A stretch of DNA of 64,000 nt, from assembly GCF_003351785.1 (NCBI RefSeq), contig NZ_CP031230.1:744001-808000 (forward strand). The letters are read 5' to 3'. Below the pieces are notes generated by a model. The model saw only the letters and a program-made list of their open reading frames with translations. It searched no databases and was not told the origin of the DNA. The stretch is from Sporosarcina sp. PTS2304 (GTDB lineage Bacteria > Bacillota > Bacilli > Bacillales_A > Planococcaceae). This document shows positions 9,127 through 19,353 of the stretch, in pieces; the first letter of the stretch is position 1, and the number at the start of each line of letters is the position of its first letter. Both the position numbers and the translations under genes were made by a program.

Positions 9127-10149
9127 ATGGAAAAGGTCTCTATAATAGGCGCAGGTAGTTGGGGAACAGCACTTAGTTTTGTGCTAGCTGAAAATGGACA
9201 GGATAGCTTACTTTGGACGAGACGTTTAGAACAAGCGAATGAAATCAATGATCAGCATACGAATAGTCACTATTTACCCAACATTTCACTGCCCGAAAAC
9301 CTTACTTCAACTAATGATTTAGAAACAGCTGTCAGGCATGCGGATATTATCGTGCTCGCGGTTCCTACCATTGCGATGCGGGAAACGTGCCGAAAAATTC
9401 AAATGTTAGCAACAGAACTTAAAATATTTGTTCACGTCTCGAAGGGGATCGAGCCGGATTCATTAAAACGAATTTCAGAAATCATTGAAGAAGAAATCAA
9501 GGATGTTCACCGGGAGGCGGTAGTAGTCCTGTCGGGTCCGAGTCACGCGGAGGAAGTAGTCCTTCGTCATCCGACAACAGTGGCTGCCGCGTCCAATGAT
9601 TTGTCAGCTGCAGAGCGTGTACAAGATTTATTTATGAACAATTATTTCCGCGTTTATACGAATCAGGACGTCATGGGAGTGGAGCTTGGCGGAGCGTTAA
9701 AAAATGTCATCGCGCTTGCAGCAGGTCTTTCTGATGGATTGGGTTATGGTGATAATGCAAAAGCTGCACTTATTACGCGTGGACTTGCGGAAATTACGAG
9801 ACTCGGTGTACGGATGGGCGCCGACCAACAGACGTTTTCTGGATTGACGGGTTTAGGGGATTTAGTCGTGACTTGTACAAGTGTTCATTCGCGAAATTGG
9901 AAAGCGGGAAATCGCTTAGGGAAAGGCCAGTCACTCGAAAAGGTGACAGAAGAAATGGGCATGGTCATAGAAGGTGTCCGCACGACGAAAGCCGCTTATC
10001 AGTTGGCTAAACATTATGACGTCAATATGCCTCTGACAGAAGCGCTATACTCGATTCTATTTGGCAACGTACCCGCGAAGGAAGCTGTCGATCAGTTGAT
10101 GAATCGTGGGAAGAAGCAAGAAATAGATATGTTCTTTGATGGTATTTAA
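9127..10149 (+). CDS. gpsA: NAD(P)-dependent glycerol-3-phosphate dehydrogenase
   Basis: The enzyme reduces dihydroxyacetone phosphate to sn-glycerol 3-phosphate, the backbone for phospholipids. The 340 residues begin with the Rossmann motif GAGSWG (7-12) and include GPSHAEE and [13 protein letters not shown] with the catalytic Lys. The ATG at 9127 is chosen over the in-frame GTG at 9118, which is part of the ribosome site. The der-gpsA pairing is conserved, so the two are probably co-transcribed. Confidence 0.96.
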   Translation: MEKVSIIGAGSWGTALSFVLAENGQDSLLWTRRLEQANEINDQHTNSHYLPNISLPENLTSTNDLETAVRHADIIVLAVPTIAMRETCRKIQMLATELKIFVHVSKGIEPDSLKRISEIIEEEIKDVHREAVVVLSGPSHAEEVVLRHPTTVAAASNDLSAAERVQDLFMNNYFRVYTNQDVMGVELGGALKNVIALAAGLSDGLGYGDNAKAALITRGLAEITRLGVRMGADQQTFSGLTGLGDLVVTCTSVHSRNWKAGNRLGKGQSLEKVTEEMGMVIEGVRTTKAAYQLAKHYDVNMPLTEALYSILFGNVPAKEAVDQLMNRGKKQEIDMFFDGI

Positions 10150-10170
10150 TTTACTAGGAAGGTGACAATT

Positions 10171-10374
10171 TTGTCCTCGTTAGATAAAATGTGGCTGTCT
10201 TTTTATGCGATGGGTTTTATGGTAATTTCCATGGGTTTAATTTATGCGAGCCGTTATAAAATAAAAAACCGTGCCATTCAAATCATTTTCGCTATTATAG
10301 CCTATACGTTATTAATCACTTCGTTCTTTGCGATGGTCTATTTAGTGTTCAATGGACCGACTGGAGGGGCTTAA
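10171..10374 (+). CDS. yphE: Small two-span membrane protein, DUF2768 family (YphE-like)
   Basis: A 67-residue protein with two hydrophobic helices (about 8-25 and 35-55) joined by a short basic loop (YASRYKIKNR). Its place between gpsA and a lipoprotein gene matches B. subtilis yphE, a member of DUF2768 with no known function. I prefer the TTG at 10171 because the GTG at 10162 is inside the AGGAAGGTG ribosome site. The stop is 3 bases from the next start. The identity rests on synteny and size more than on motif. Confidence 0.7.
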   Translation: MSSLDKMWLSFYAMGFMVISMGLIYASRYKIKNRAIQIIFAIIAYTLLITSFFAMVYLVFNGPTGGA

Positions 10375-10377
10375 CTT

Positions 10378-11088
10378 ATGAATAAACGATTACTCCTACT
10401 GTCTGTTATGGTCTGTGCTGCGGTTCTGTCGGGCTGTTTATCACGTTCGCCGGACGAGAAGCAAGCGAGTGAAACGCCGTATCCGGATCAGCTGGAAACG
10501 GTTCAAAAAGCAGTAGAGCGGTACCAAGAGCAGTCGGGTGGCTTGCTGCCGATTAAAACACGCGATATGGAAACCGATCAATACATTAAGTATCCGATCG
10601 AATTTTCCAAGATCGTTCCGGACTTTACAGAAAAAATTCCGGGCAACGCATTCGAAAATGGAGGGATTTTCCAATACGTACTCACTGACGTAGAAGAGAA
10701 CCCGACAGTGAAACTCATTGATTTGCGCATTGCAGAGAAATTGCGCGATATTAACTTGCGTACGTTCATTAATGGGAAGCTGCCGTTTCTTGACGCGGTG
10801 GGTGACAATGTCTATGAAGTAGATTACAAGGAAATGGGTTTTAAAGAGCCGTTAACTGTGCAAAGCCCGTACTCCAACACACATTTGCCCATCGTTGTGG
10901 CAGGGGACGGTAATTTTTATGTAGACTATTCAATTGATCTAAACAAAATTTTGACAGAGAAACAGCCGGAAGTTGAGCCGGGTACGGATATTCGTTACTT
11001 ATTATTCGAAGACTCTGCAGTTCTTCCTGCATACTCTTTACCTTACACTGTCAATGAAGAGAACGAGCCGGTCTTCATGAAAAAGTAA
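10378..11088 (+). CDS. yphF: Lipoprotein, YphF-like
   Basis: The 236-residue product has a lipoprotein signal: a basic start, a hydrophobic core and the lipobox LSGC, giving Cys20 as the lipidated residue. The mature part is acidic and shows no catalytic motif I recognise. B. subtilis has a lipoprotein of similar size (YphF) at this place, next to spoIVA. A sporulation role is possible from context only. It forms a tight unit with the small membrane protein before it and ends at a strong terminator. Confidence 0.75.
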   Translation: MNKRLLLLSVMVCAAVLSGCLSRSPDEKQASETPYPDQLETVQKAVERYQEQSGGLLPIKTRDMETDQYIKYPIEFSKIVPDFTEKIPGNAFENGGIFQYVLTDVEENPTVKLIDLRIAEKLRDINLRTFINGKLPFLDAVGDNVYEVDYKEMGFKEPLTVQSPYSNTHLPIVVAGDGNFYVDYSIDLNKILTEKQPEVEPGTDIRYLLFEDSAVLPAYSLPYTVNEENEPVFMKK

Positions 11089-11117
11089 GTCCTGACTGTA
11101 GTTCTTCATCAGTAGTT

Positions 11118-11156
11118 AAAAAACGTTTTGTGCATTCATGCATGAAACGTTTTTCT
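11118..11156 (+). terminator. Rho-independent terminator after yphF
   Basis: A long stem built on AAAACGTTT...AAACGTTTTT with inner GCAT/ATGC pairing, followed by TTTTTCTGTTT. Confidence 0.75.
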
Positions 11157-11196
11157 GTTTCATAAGCTACTATGCGGAGAAAAAGGAGGGCTAAAG

Positions 11197-12675
11197 ATGA
11201 AAGAAGAATTATACGAAAACTTAGCTAGAAGAACAGACGGCGACATTTATATAGGTGTGGTTGGCCCTGTTCGTGTAGGAAAATCCACTTTTGTCAAGAG
11301 AGTTATGGAAGAAGTTGTCATACCGAATATGACGGATGCCAATGATCGGATACGTGCCCAAGATGAGCTACCACAAAGTTCCCCGGGATCTGTCATTATG
11401 ACGGCTGAACCTAAATTCGTGCCTGCACAAGGTACGAGCGTTTCTATCGGGGACGGGGAGCTGGCCTTTCAAATTCGTTTGGCGGACTGTGTAGGGTATG
11501 TTATTGATGGTGTGAAGGGGTATGAAGATGAGAATGGTCCGAAGTATGTCCACACACCTTGGCATAACGAACCAATTCCATTTGAAGAGGCAGCACGAAT
11601 TGGAACGGATAAAGTGATTCGAGATCATTCAACGATTGGTATTTTAGTAACGACAGACGGGACTGTGAATAATATTCCGCGAGCGGCCGCAGAAGTCGCC
11701 GAAATTGAAATTGTGTCAAAATTAAAAGAAATAGGGAAACCGTTTGTTATTGTGTTGAATTCTAAAATGCCTGCTCACGAACGGACGGTGGATCTAAAAC
11801 GTCAACTGCACGAAAAATATGGAGTGCCAGTAATTGCTATTAGCGCGGATCAGCTGAATGCTGCGGAGATTCAACTGATTTTAAAGGAAGCGTTGTATGA
11901 GTTTCCGATTACGGATATTGAACTTCAACGTCCTGATTGGATGGAAGAGTTAGGTGCGGATCACAAACTGAATGCACGCATCGATCATATTATCGAAGAT
12001 GGTTTCTTGGGCGTTTCTAAGATTCGCAAAGTACAAGAAATCGCTGAATTACTGCAAGAAGAAGAGTTCGTGCGTCACGCTGAAGTTATTGAAGTAGATG
12101 CAGGCAAAGGAAAAGCGATTGTCAATATTGATATGGACGAACAAGCATATGTCGCGGTATGTGAAGAATTTATGGGGAGAGAAATGCGTTCAAAAAAAGA
12201 TTGGCTCGTCTTCATTAAAGAAGCCGTAAAGGCAAAGAATTCGTACGATATGTATGCAGAAGCGATTGAAACTGCGAAAAAGTCCGGTTATGGAGTGGCA
12301 CTGCCGTCTATTTCAGACTTCCAGCCGACAGCACCAGAACTTATTAAACAAGATACGTTCTTTGGGGTGAAAATGAAAGCGAAAGCCCCGTCGCTGCATA
12401 TTATACGAATTGATATGGAAGCGGAATTTGCGCCATTGATCGGCTCTGAGTTTCATAGTCACCACTTGCTTAAAGAATTGAAAAACGCATATTTACACGA
12501 TCGAGACGCATTGTGGGAAACTCAATTATTCGGTACACCATTACATGAAGTCATGAAAGAAAGTATTCGTTATAAGACAGCGGCAGTTCCTGATCGGGCG
12601 AGAAAAAGATTGAGAGAAACGATTGAACAGATGGTGAACGATGGCAATAAAGGCATGATTACATTCATTGTGTGA
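11197..12675 (+). CDS. spoIVA: Stage IV sporulation protein A (SpoIVA)
   Basis: SpoIVA is an ATPase that polymerises on the forespore surface and forms the base layer on which the coat is built. The 492-residue product has the Walker A motif GPVRVGKST (residues 23-31) in a TRAFAC-type ATPase domain, a middle domain, and the conserved C-terminal end used for anchoring by SpoVM. Length equals that of B. subtilis. The ATG has an AAAGGAGGG site. It stands alone between two terminators, as expected for a gene driven by SigE, although I did not find a clear SigE promoter. Confidence 0.97.
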   Translation: MKEELYENLARRTDGDIYIGVVGPVRVGKSTFVKRVMEEVVIPNMTDANDRIRAQDELPQSSPGSVIMTAEPKFVPAQGTSVSIGDGELAFQIRLADCVGYVIDGVKGYEDENGPKYVHTPWHNEPIPFEEAARIGTDKVIRDHSTIGILVTTDGTVNNIPRAAAEVAEIEIVSKLKEIGKPFVIVLNSKMPAHERTVDLKRQLHEKYGVPVIAISADQLNAAEIQLILKEALYEFPITDIELQRPDWMEELGADHKLNARIDHIIEDGFLGVSKIRKVQEIAELLQEEEFVRHAEVIEVDAGKGKAIVNIDMDEQAYVAVCEEFMGREMRSKKDWLVFIKEAVKAKNSYDMYAEAIETAKKSGYGVALPSISDFQPTAPELIKQDTFFGVKMKAKAPSLHIIRIDMEAEFAPLIGSEFHSHHLLKELKNAYLHDRDALWETQLFGTPLHEVMKESIRYKTAAVPDRARKRLRETIEQMVNDGNKGMITFIV

Positions 12676-12703
12676 TTATTTTATATACTCACTCTACCTA
12701 GAG

Positions 12704-12731
12704 AAAGATCCGTAAAGCGGGTCTTTTTTCT
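12704..12731 (+). terminator. Rho-independent terminator after spoIVA
   Basis: AAAGATCCG pairs with CGGGTCTTT (one T-G wobble) over a 5-base loop and is followed by TTTTTT. Confidence 0.75.
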
Positions 12732-12791
12732 ATTGATTTCATAAGAAAACTCTAGAAATGCCGAGAATAAAGGAAAAGCGCGATAATATTG

Positions 12792-12820
12792 TTGCACCGT
12801 TGTTTTTGTTATGTTACTCT
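12792..12820 (+). promoter_or_regulatory. Possible promoter of the HU gene
   Basis: TTGCAC and TACTCT are separated by 17 bases and lie about 50 bases before the GTG start. The -10 match is only moderate. Confidence 0.35.
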
Positions 12821-12871
12821 TTTTACAGTGTTAACAAGCAATAGCATCCCCTTTGAGAGGAGGTGAACGGT

Positions 12872-13144
12872 GTGAATAAAACAGAATTAATTAACTCTGT
12901 AGCAGAAGCGGCAGGTCTAACAAAAAAAGACGCAACTAAAGCTGTTGAAGCTGTATTCGATACAATTCAATCAACTCTTGCTAACGGTGATAAAGTTCAA
13001 TTGATTGGTTTCGGAAACTTCGAAGTACGTGAACGTGCTGCAAGAAAAGGACGTAACCCACAATCAGGTGAAGAAATCGAAATCGCTGCAAGTAAAGTTC
13101 CAGCTTTTAAAGCGGGTAAAGCACTAAAAGACGCAGTAAAATAA
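12872..13144 (+). CDS. hbs: DNA-binding protein HU
   Basis: HU is the main nucleoid-compacting histone-like protein. The 90-residue product contains the family signature [19 protein letters not shown] and the DNA-embracing beta arms. I use the GTG at 12872; an in-frame GTG at 12863 is inside the very strong GAGAGGAGGTG ribosome site, which suits a highly expressed gene. It lies between spoIVA and folE, as in B. subtilis. Confidence 0.97.
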   Translation: MNKTELINSVAEAAGLTKKDATKAVEAVFDTIQSTLANGDKVQLIGFGNFEVRERAARKGRNPQSGEEIEIAASKVPAFKAGKALKDAVK

Positions 13145-13159
13145 TTCGAGATTTTACAT

Positions 13160-13212
13160 AGGAGTCTGTCCAGCGAATCTGACAATCAGATGGCCATGGA
13201 CGGGCTCCTTTA
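13160..13212 (+). terminator. Hairpin terminator after the HU gene, member of a short repeat family
   Basis: AGGAGTCTGTCCA (13160-13172) pairs with TGGACGGGCTCCT (13197-13209) with two G-T wobbles. Sequences of the same type (GGAGCTGTC...GGCTCC) recur at 38.3, 47.46 and 47.56 kb. Confidence 0.6.
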
Positions 13213-13320
13213 CGTTTCGACAAAAGAATACATAATGAGCACCCTAACTGTACGGAATGTGTGGAATGTGCTACTATTTTGGTGAAATAGGTTTTGTTCC
13301 TATAAGGAGGACATGCTGAG

Positions 13321-13890
13321 ATGAATGAGCAGAATAAAGAGAAGTTAGAACAAGCAGTCACGATGATTTTAGAAGCGATTGGAGAAGACCCTACGCGTGA
13401 AGGTTTATTAGATACACCTAAGCGTGTCGCCAAAATGTATACAGAAGTTTTTGAAGGGTTAAATAAAGATCCAAAAGAATACTTTGAAGTTGTCTTCCAT
13501 GAAAATCATGATGAAGTAGTATTAGTAAAGGATATTCCGTTCTATTCGATGTGTGAACATCATTTAGTTCCTTTTTACGGTGTGGCTCATGTAGCCTATA
13601 TTCCACGTGACGGAGTAGTCGCGGGTCTTAGCAAGTTGGCGAGAGCGGTAGAAACGACAGCGCGCCGTCCACAACTGCAGGAACGCATCACATCGACTGT
13701 AGCTGACGTGATGATGGAAATGCTGAACCCAATCGGTGTTTATATTATTATTGAAGCTGAACATATGTGCATGACGATGAGAGGAATTAAAAAGCCCGGT
13801 GCCAAAACCATTACGACTGTCGCAAGAGGAATCTATGAGCATGACGATGTAAAACGCGCTGAAATTCTTTCGCTCATCCGAACGAATTGA
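13321..13890 (+). CDS. folE: GTP cyclohydrolase I (FolE type, MtrA)
   Basis: The enzyme turns GTP into 7,8-dihydroneopterin triphosphate, the first step of folate synthesis. The 189 residues include the zinc ligands Cys78 and His81 in [12 protein letters not shown] and Cys150 in HMCMTMRG. The start has a TAAGGAGG site. It is followed by mtrB, the B. subtilis mtrAB arrangement. Confidence 0.96.
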   Translation: MNEQNKEKLEQAVTMILEAIGEDPTREGLLDTPKRVAKMYTEVFEGLNKDPKEYFEVVFHENHDEVVLVKDIPFYSMCEHHLVPFYGVAHVAYIPRDGVVAGLSKLARAVETTARRPQLQERITSTVADVMMEMLNPIGVYIIIEAEHMCMTMRGIKKPGAKTITTVARGIYEHDDVKRAEILSLIRTN

Positions 13891-13955
13891 GGTCTTTGCC
13901 GAGCGCTCGATTTATATGCTATCATTAAGACCATATAGAGACTGGAGATGCGAAA

Positions 13956-14177
13956 ATGACACAACCTGATTATCTAATTATCAAAGCGAAAAAAGATGGA
14001 GTCAATGTCATTGGACTCACGCGAGGGAATGACACAAAATTTCACCATACCGAGAAACTAGACCGGGGAGAAGTCATGATCGCGCAGTTCACCGAGCATA
14101 CGTCCGCCATCAAAATTCGGGGTGAAGCTGAAATCCATACAGCTCATGGAGTAGTTTCGAGCGAAGAAAAAGAATGA
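13956..14177 (+). CDS. mtrB: Tryptophan RNA-binding attenuation protein TRAP
   Basis: TRAP forms an 11-mer ring that, when loaded with tryptophan, wraps (G/U)AG repeats in RNA and represses trp genes. The 73-residue product is almost the B. subtilis sequence. It keeps [17 protein letters not shown], the Lys in KLDRGE, and the IKIRGEA segment with the RNA-contacting Lys and Arg. It is notable that no trp gene is present in the nearby aro cluster, so its targets must lie elsewhere in the genome. A good ribosome site is present (CTGGAGAT). Confidence 0.96.
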   Translation: MTQPDYLIIKAKKDGVNVIGLTRGNDTKFHHTEKLDRGEVMIAQFTEHTSAIKIRGEAEIHTAHGVVSSEEKE

Positions 14178-14208
14178 CCGGCGAAGGCTGACGGAATGGA
14201 GCGTACTG

Positions 14209-14940
14209 ATGGAAACACAAGGATTCAATGACTCAATCGACAATTATATAGAAAACTTGCGACGCGCTATTTACCAGCCGATTGTCGAACGTGATGTAGG
14301 TCATGTTACGATTGATAGAAGAAAAGCGACCATACTTTTGCTGCCGTTGTTAAACGGTGAACAATGGACTGATGAAATGCACACAGCAGCGTTAGCGATC
14401 GGCGCGATTCATACTGCATTTGACATTCATGATCAGATCGACATAGACAACGCTTCTACGAAAGAACAGCAGTTGATGGTTCTTGCTGGAGATCATTTTA
14501 GTGGAATCCATTACAAACTATTGGCTTCCATTCCTAACTTCCATCTCATCCGTTCTTTATCTGCCGCCATCGGTAAGATCAATGAATGTAAAACGACATT
14601 GTTGCAATCACCGCCTCACTCACAAGAAGAACGTCTAGCGTTGATCAGTGAAGTGGAAAGCGGATGTATTATAGAGTTTTTCCATACGTTTGGTTTTACT
14701 CGTTATGCAGCAATGGTAGAAACGTTATTCCCGTTACTATGGCTGCTCGATAGTAAGCAACGAGACGTTACGGATGTGAAGTTTCCGCATCTCAAACTTG
14801 CAACAGCAGATGCAGAACAATGGATTGAGCGGTTCCAACAAAACATGAACGACAGATTACAAAATAGTTTTTTCTTACATAAACCTGTCATTAACGAAGT
14901 AGTAGGAATGTTTGAACGTGGAGAAAGCAAACTGATCTAG
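14209..14940 (+). CDS. hepS: Heptaprenyl diphosphate synthase component I
   Basis: The small, non-catalytic subunit of the two-part enzyme that builds the C35 side chain of menaquinone-7. The 243-residue protein shows the family's N-terminal region and a conserved DIHDQID segment but lacks the two Asp-rich catalytic motifs of true prenyltransferases, as expected for component I. It lies in the conserved order mtrB-hepS-menG-hepT. The ATG at 14209 follows GGAG by seven bases. Confidence 0.92.
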   Translation: METQGFNDSIDNYIENLRRAIYQPIVERDVGHVTIDRRKATILLLPLLNGEQWTDEMHTAALAIGAIHTAFDIHDQIDIDNASTKEQQLMVLAGDHFSGIHYKLLASIPNFHLIRSLSAAIGKINECKTTLLQSPPHSQEERLALISEVESGCIIEFFHTFGFTRYAAMVETLFPLLWLLDSKQRDVTDVKFPHLKLATADAEQWIERFQQNMNDRLQNSFFLHKPVINEVVGMFERGESKLI

Positions 14941-14956
14941 AAAGAAGGGGCAAAAC

Positions 14957-15652
14957 GTGTCGATCTCAAAAGAAGAAAAAGTTCATAATGTCTTTGAAAA
15001 GATTTCAACAGATTATGATAAAATGAATTCGGTCATCAGTTTTAATCAGCATATTAAATGGCGCAATGATATTATGGTTCGTATGAATGTACAACCAGGT
15101 GCGAAGGCATTGGATGTTTGTTGTGGTACAGGTGATTGGACAGTAGCGCTCGCTGAAGCGGCAGGACCTACGGGTGAGGTAGTTGGGCTAGATTTCAGTG
15201 CCAACATGCTGGACTCTGCTAGACCAAAAACAAAACCGTATCCAAATCTAACGTTAATTCAAGGAAATGCAATGGTACTGCCATTTCCGGATAACTCCTT
15301 CGATTACGTGACGATTGGCTTTGGATTGCGTAATGTACCGGATTACTTAACTGTTTTACAAGAAATGAGACGGGTATTGAAGCCTGGAGGTATGGCTGTT
15401 TGTTTAGAAACATCACAGTCTAAAATTCCGGTGTATCGCCAAGCGTTCCGTTTTTATTTTAAATATATTATGCCGTTATTTGGTAAGTTGTTTGCGAAAA
15501 GTTATAAAGAATATTCATGGCTTCAAGAATCAGCAAATGATTTTCCGGGGATGAAAGAGCTTGCGCAGCTATTCGTCGATGCGGGCTATCAAGAAGTTTC
15601 GTATAAGTCATATAGTGGCGGTGCGGCGGCGGGCCATATCGCATACAAATAA
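14957..15652 (+). CDS. menG: Demethylmenaquinone methyltransferase (MenG/UbiE)
   Basis: The enzyme makes the last step of menaquinone synthesis, a SAM-dependent C-methylation. The 231 residues hold the SAM motif DVCCGTGDW (53-61), GLDFSANML, and the UbiE signature GFGLRNVPD. It starts with GTG after AGAAGGGG. The stop overlaps the hepT start by one base (TAATG), which suggests coupling. It lies between the two subunit genes of the side-chain synthase, so the cluster makes and finishes menaquinone for the qcr complex coded further on. Confidence 0.96.
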   Translation: MSISKEEKVHNVFEKISTDYDKMNSVISFNQHIKWRNDIMVRMNVQPGAKALDVCCGTGDWTVALAEAAGPTGEVVGLDFSANMLDSARPKTKPYPNLTLIQGNAMVLPFPDNSFDYVTIGFGLRNVPDYLTVLQEMRRVLKPGGMAVCLETSQSKIPVYRQAFRFYFKYIMPLFGKLFAKSYKEYSWLQESANDFPGMKELAQLFVDAGYQEVSYKSYSGGAAAGHIAYK

Positions 15653-16653
15653 TGAGTACACGGGAGAAGGTAATGGGTTTGGAAAAAATTAAGTTAATGT
15701 CACTTTATACGGATTTCCGCAAAGATGTGGCTTATATTGAAAAAGAGCTTGAGCGTTCCGTGCAATCTTCTTCTCCCATTGTCCGTAAAGCGTCTTTGCA
15801 TTTATTGAAAGCAGGAGGGAAAAGAATTCGGCCGATCTTCGTTATTTTGGCAGCGCAGTTCGGGCGGTACTCTCTTGAAAATGTAGCGAAAGTTGCGGTG
15901 TCTCTGGAATTGATCCATATGGCATCACTCGTCCATGATGACGTAATCGACGATTCAGACATGCGCCGGGGCTTGGAGACAGTTAAAGCAAAATGGAATA
16001 ACCGAGTAGCAATGTATGCCGGTGATTTTATCTTTTCTCGCGCGCTGACATCCATTGGCGACATTGAGAAAGAATCTGTACATAGAATTTTGGCAGAAAC
16101 GATGCTTGAAATATGTAAAGGGGAAATCATTCAAATTGACTTCCAACAACAAACAGATCAAAATTTACGCGATTATTTGAAACGGATCAAACGCAAAACT
16201 GCGCTGCTCCTAGCGTCTAGTTGTGAACTGGGTGCATTGAGTACAGATGCGGACGCTGTGACCGTGCAGAAACTCAGAAGATATGGTTATTTCACGGGTA
16301 TGGCTTTTCAAATCATTGATGATATCCTGGATATTACATCAACAGACTCTGAACTCGGCAAACCGGCAGGCAGTGACTTATTGAACGGTCATATTACGTT
16401 GCCTATACTATACATAAAAGATGATGCGGAGTTTATACCCTATATGGAACGTGCGTTTACAGGTCAGATGGCGGAATCCGATCGTCAAAACATGCTACGT
16501 TATATCCGGCAGAGCGGGGCACTGGAAAAAGCTCAACATGTCAGTAACCTATACTTGGCAAAAGCGTTAAAAGAACTGGAAGACCTCCCTGGGGGCAAGT
16601 CAAAGAAAGCGCTAATCCAAATTGCAGACTTTATCGGCCAACGAAAATATTAA
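15652..16653 (+). CDS. hepT: Heptaprenyl diphosphate synthase component II (catalytic)
   Basis: A trans-prenyltransferase that adds isopentenyl units to reach C35. It has the first Asp-rich motif DDVIDD (96-101) and the second, IIDDILD, with Asp223-Asp224, as well as GGKRIRP near residue 58. The 333-residue form uses the ATG overlapping menG. An alternative ATG at 15673 or TTG at 15679 would shorten it by 7-9 residues and cannot be ruled out, because GGGAGAAGG lies just ahead of them. Confidence 0.95.
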   Translation: MSTREKVMGLEKIKLMSLYTDFRKDVAYIEKELERSVQSSSPIVRKASLHLLKAGGKRIRPIFVILAAQFGRYSLENVAKVAVSLELIHMASLVHDDVIDDSDMRRGLETVKAKWNNRVAMYAGDFIFSRALTSIGDIEKESVHRILAETMLEICKGEIIQIDFQQQTDQNLRDYLKRIKRKTALLLASSCELGALSTDADAVTVQKLRRYGYFTGMAFQIIDDILDITSTDSELGKPAGSDLLNGHITLPILYIKDDAEFIPYMERAFTGQMAESDRQNMLRYIRQSGALEKAQHVSNLYLAKALKELEDLPGGKSKKALIQIADFIGQRKY

Positions 16654-16735
16654 TGAGAAGCGCTGCCGTTTTTACATCAACTCTAAGAGATCGGACGTAG
16701 TTTGTATAACTTTTCCGTGTCTTCCTCAATAATAG

Positions 16736-16764
16736 TTGAAAGAAAAAGGCGTCAATGGTACGAT
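16736..16764 (+). promoter_or_regulatory. Probable promoter of ndk
   Basis: TTGAAA and TACGAT are 17 bases apart in the 157-bp gap between hepT and ndk. By eye only. Confidence 0.45.
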
Positions 16765-16810
16765 TTAAAAGGGTAATTTCCCTATAGATAGATGAAGGAG
16801 TGTTTGACAG

Positions 16811-17257
16811 ATGGAAAGAACATTTATTATGGTAAAGCCAGACGGCGTACAACGTAACCTAATTGGTGAAATCGTTGGTCGTTTCGAAAACAAAGGATAT
16901 CAATTAGTTGGTGGGAAATTGATGAATATTTCTAAAGAACTTGCTGAGCAACATTACGGAGAGCATAGTGAACGTCCATTCTTCGGAGAACTTGTAGAAT
17001 TCATCACTTCTGGACCGGTATTCGCAATGGTTTGGGAAGGCGAGAATGTCATCTCTACTGCACGCCTAATGATGGGTGCTACGAATCCAACAGAATCTGC
17101 TCCTGGAACAGTCCGTGGAGATTTCGCTGTAACGGTAGGTAAGAATATTATACACGGTTCGGATTCATCTGAGTCAGCAAGCCGCGAGATTAACTTGTTC
17201 TTCAAAGAGGAAGAGCTTGTGACTTATGACAAATCAGTGAACAACTGGATTAACTAA
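16811..17257 (+). CDS. ndk: Nucleoside diphosphate kinase
   Basis: The enzyme balances nucleoside triphosphate pools through a phosphohistidine. All signatures are present in the 148 residues: [13 protein letters not shown] at the start and NIIHGSDS with the catalytic His115. Length is standard. A promoter candidate precedes it and a strong terminator follows, so it may be transcribed alone as well as from the upstream operon. Confidence 0.97.
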   Translation: MERTFIMVKPDGVQRNLIGEIVGRFENKGYQLVGGKLMNISKELAEQHYGEHSERPFFGELVEFITSGPVFAMVWEGENVISTARLMMGATNPTESAPGTVRGDFAVTVGKNIIHGSDSSESASREINLFFKEEELVTYDKSVNNWIN

Positions 17258-17262
17258 TTACC

Positions 17263-17300
17263 AAAAACAGCCGAGCGAATTTCGCGTGGCTGTTTTTCTT
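17263..17300 (+). terminator. Rho-independent terminator after ndk
   Basis: AAAAACAGCC (17263-17272) pairs with GGCTGTTTTT (17288-17297), with further inner pairing of GCGAA and TTCGC. Confidence 0.85.
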
Positions 17301-17301
17301 A

Positions 17302-17330
17302 TACATACGAGTCGGCTTTTCCGCTATAAT
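17302..17330 (+). promoter_or_regulatory. Possible promoter of cheR
   Basis: A perfect TATAAT (17325-17330) with a weak TACATA 17 bases upstream, 44 bases before the cheR start. Confidence 0.4.
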
Positions 17331-17373
17331 AGGAACGTACATAGAAAGATAGCGTTATGAGGAGGGTCAATAC

Positions 17374-18144
17374 ATGTCTGATTATTCGATACTGATTCAG
17401 GGGATAAAGAAGAAGACTGGCATCGATTTGTCTTTGTATAAAGAAGCGCAGATGAAACGCCGGCTCACCTCTTTATATGAAAAAAAAGGCTATCGCGATT
17501 TTAAAGAATACTTTCAAGCGATTCAAACAGATAAAAGCTTGTTAGATGAATTCTTGGACCGCATGACGATTAATGTGTCAGAATTTTACCGCAATGCTGT
17601 CCGCTGGAATGTTTTGGAGAAGAAGATCTTTCCACAACTTCTAGAGAAAAACAGACGTCTGAAAATTTGGAGTGCGGCTTGCTCAACAGGAGAAGAACCG
17701 TACTCACTGGCAATGGTCTTGTCGTCCCATGTACCGCTACGTGATATTTCGATCACTGCAACCGATTTAGACGTAGGAGTGCTAGAACGTGCCAAAGTAG
17801 GCTTATACGGTGAACGCTCTCTTAAAGAGGTGCCGAAACCAATTGTAGCAAAATATTTCATTAAAGAAGGTCAATCCTATCAAGTCGTAGATGATATTAA
17901 AAGAACAGTAACTTTCAAACAGCACAATTTACTGGAAGATCGATACGATACGAATTATGACTTGATTGTATGTCGCAACGTAATGATTTACTTTACTGAG
18001 GAAGCAAAAGATTTAATTTACACCAACTTTTCAAAAGCGTTAAAACCAGGCGGGATTTTGTTTGTAGGAAGTACAGAACAAATCTTTAATCCTGAAAAAT
18101 ATAATTTTGAATCAGTAGATACGTTTTTTTATCGAAAGAAATAA
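17374..18144 (+). CDS. cheR: Chemoreceptor glutamate methyltransferase CheR
   Basis: CheR methylates glutamates of chemotaxis receptors for sensory adaptation. The 256-residue product has the N-terminal CheR helical domain (MKRRLTSLY) and the SAM-binding domain with [15 protein letters not shown] near 105 and CRNVMIYF near 205. It stands between ndk and aroC as in B. subtilis, away from the main che operon. Together with the PilZ brake protein it implies that the organism is motile. Confidence 0.95.
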   Translation: MSDYSILIQGIKKKTGIDLSLYKEAQMKRRLTSLYEKKGYRDFKEYFQAIQTDKSLLDEFLDRMTINVSEFYRNAVRWNVLEKKIFPQLLEKNRRLKIWSAACSTGEEPYSLAMVLSSHVPLRDISITATDLDVGVLERAKVGLYGERSLKEVPKPIVAKYFIKEGQSYQVVDDIKRTVTFKQHNLLEDRYDTNYDLIVCRNVMIYFTEEAKDLIYTNFSKALKPGGILFVGSTEQIFNPEKYNFESVDTFFYRKK

Positions 18145-18170
18145 TACATTATTCAAGGAGTGAATGGGAC

Positions 18171-19352
18171 ATGCGGTATTTTACAGCTGGAGAATCACAC
18201 GGTCCGCAACTGACTGCAATTATCGAAGGATTACCTGCACAGATGGAACTTACAGCAGAAATGATCAATAGTGAATTAAAAAGAAGACAAGGCGGACATG
18301 GTAGAGGCCGTCGTATGCAAATCGAGAAAGATCGCGTCGAAATCACTTCTGGCGTACGTCATGGGAAAACGCTTGGATCACCTGTTACATTGACAGTAGT
18401 AAATGATGATTGGAAACACTGGACAGGAATTATGGGAGTAGAACCACTTCCAGAAGACGTGAATCCTGAAGACGTGAAGCGTCAAATTACTAGACCGCGT
18501 CCGGGTCATGCAGATTTGGTCGGTGGCATGAAATACGGTCATCGCGACTTGCGGAATGTACTGGAACGCTCTTCGGCACGTGAAACGACAATGCGTGTGG
18601 CGATCGGCGCTGTTGCTAAACAATTTTTGCGCCAATTAGGAATCGAAACAGTGGCGCATGTAACGGAAATCGGTGGAATTGAAACAGATCCTGCGACATA
18701 TGCCGAGTTATCTATGGAAGATTTGCGTGCGATTGTAGAAGAAGATGCGGTGTACTGCGCAGATAAAGAAGCATCTGCAAAAATGACTGCAGCAATTGAT
18801 GATATTAAAAAACGCGGCGATACACTTGGTGGAGTAGTAGAAGTTATCATTGAAGGCTGTCCTCCTGGAATTGGCAGCTATGTACAGTTCGATCGTAAAA
18901 TGGACGGCAAACTAGCAGGCGCTATGATGAGTATCAATGCGTTCAAAGGAGTAGAAATTGGACTGGGCTTCGATATGGCAAAAATGCCTGGAAGTGAAGT
19001 CCATGATGAAATTAGTTGGAATGAAGAATTGGGTTACTACCGTAAATCCAATCGTTTAGGTGGATTAGAGGGCGGAATGACGACAGGTATGCCGATCGTC
19101 GTTCGCGGTGTGATGAAACCTATTCCGACGTTGTATAAACCACTTGAAAGTGTAGATATTGATACGAAAGAATCGTTCGTAGCGACTATTGAGCGTTCAG
19201 ATCCTTGTGCTGTTCCCGCAGCATCTGTTGTAGCGGAGCATGTCATTGCGACAGAAATGGCAAAAGCGATTATGGATGAATTCCGTTCAGATACAATGGA
19301 TGGTCTCCAAAAAGATATCGAACAATATAGACAATACGTAAAGGAGTTTTAA
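18171..19352 (+). CDS. aroC: Chorismate synthase
   Basis: The last step of the shikimate pathway: elimination of phosphate from EPSP to give chorismate, using reduced FMN. The 393 residues start with the signature [14 protein letters not shown], contain RPRPGHADL and end near [14 protein letters not shown]. In B. subtilis the same gene is called aroF. It opens the block aroC-aroB-aroH-hisC-tyrA-aroA; aroB begins 1 base after its stop. Confidence 0.97.
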   Translation: MRYFTAGESHGPQLTAIIEGLPAQMELTAEMINSELKRRQGGHGRGRRMQIEKDRVEITSGVRHGKTLGSPVTLTVVNDDWKHWTGIMGVEPLPEDVNPEDVKRQITRPRPGHADLVGGMKYGHRDLRNVLERSSARETTMRVAIGAVAKQFLRQLGIETVAHVTEIGGIETDPATYAELSMEDLRAIVEEDAVYCADKEASAKMTAAIDDIKKRGDTLGGVVEVIIEGCPPGIGSYVQFDRKMDGKLAGAMMSINAFKGVEIGLGFDMAKMPGSEVHDEISWNEELGYYRKSNRLGGLEGGMTTGMPIVVRGVMKPIPTLYKPLESVDIDTKESFVATIERSDPCAVPAASVVAEHVIATEMAKAIMDEFRSDTMDGLQKDIEQYRQYVKEF

Positions 19353-19353
19353 G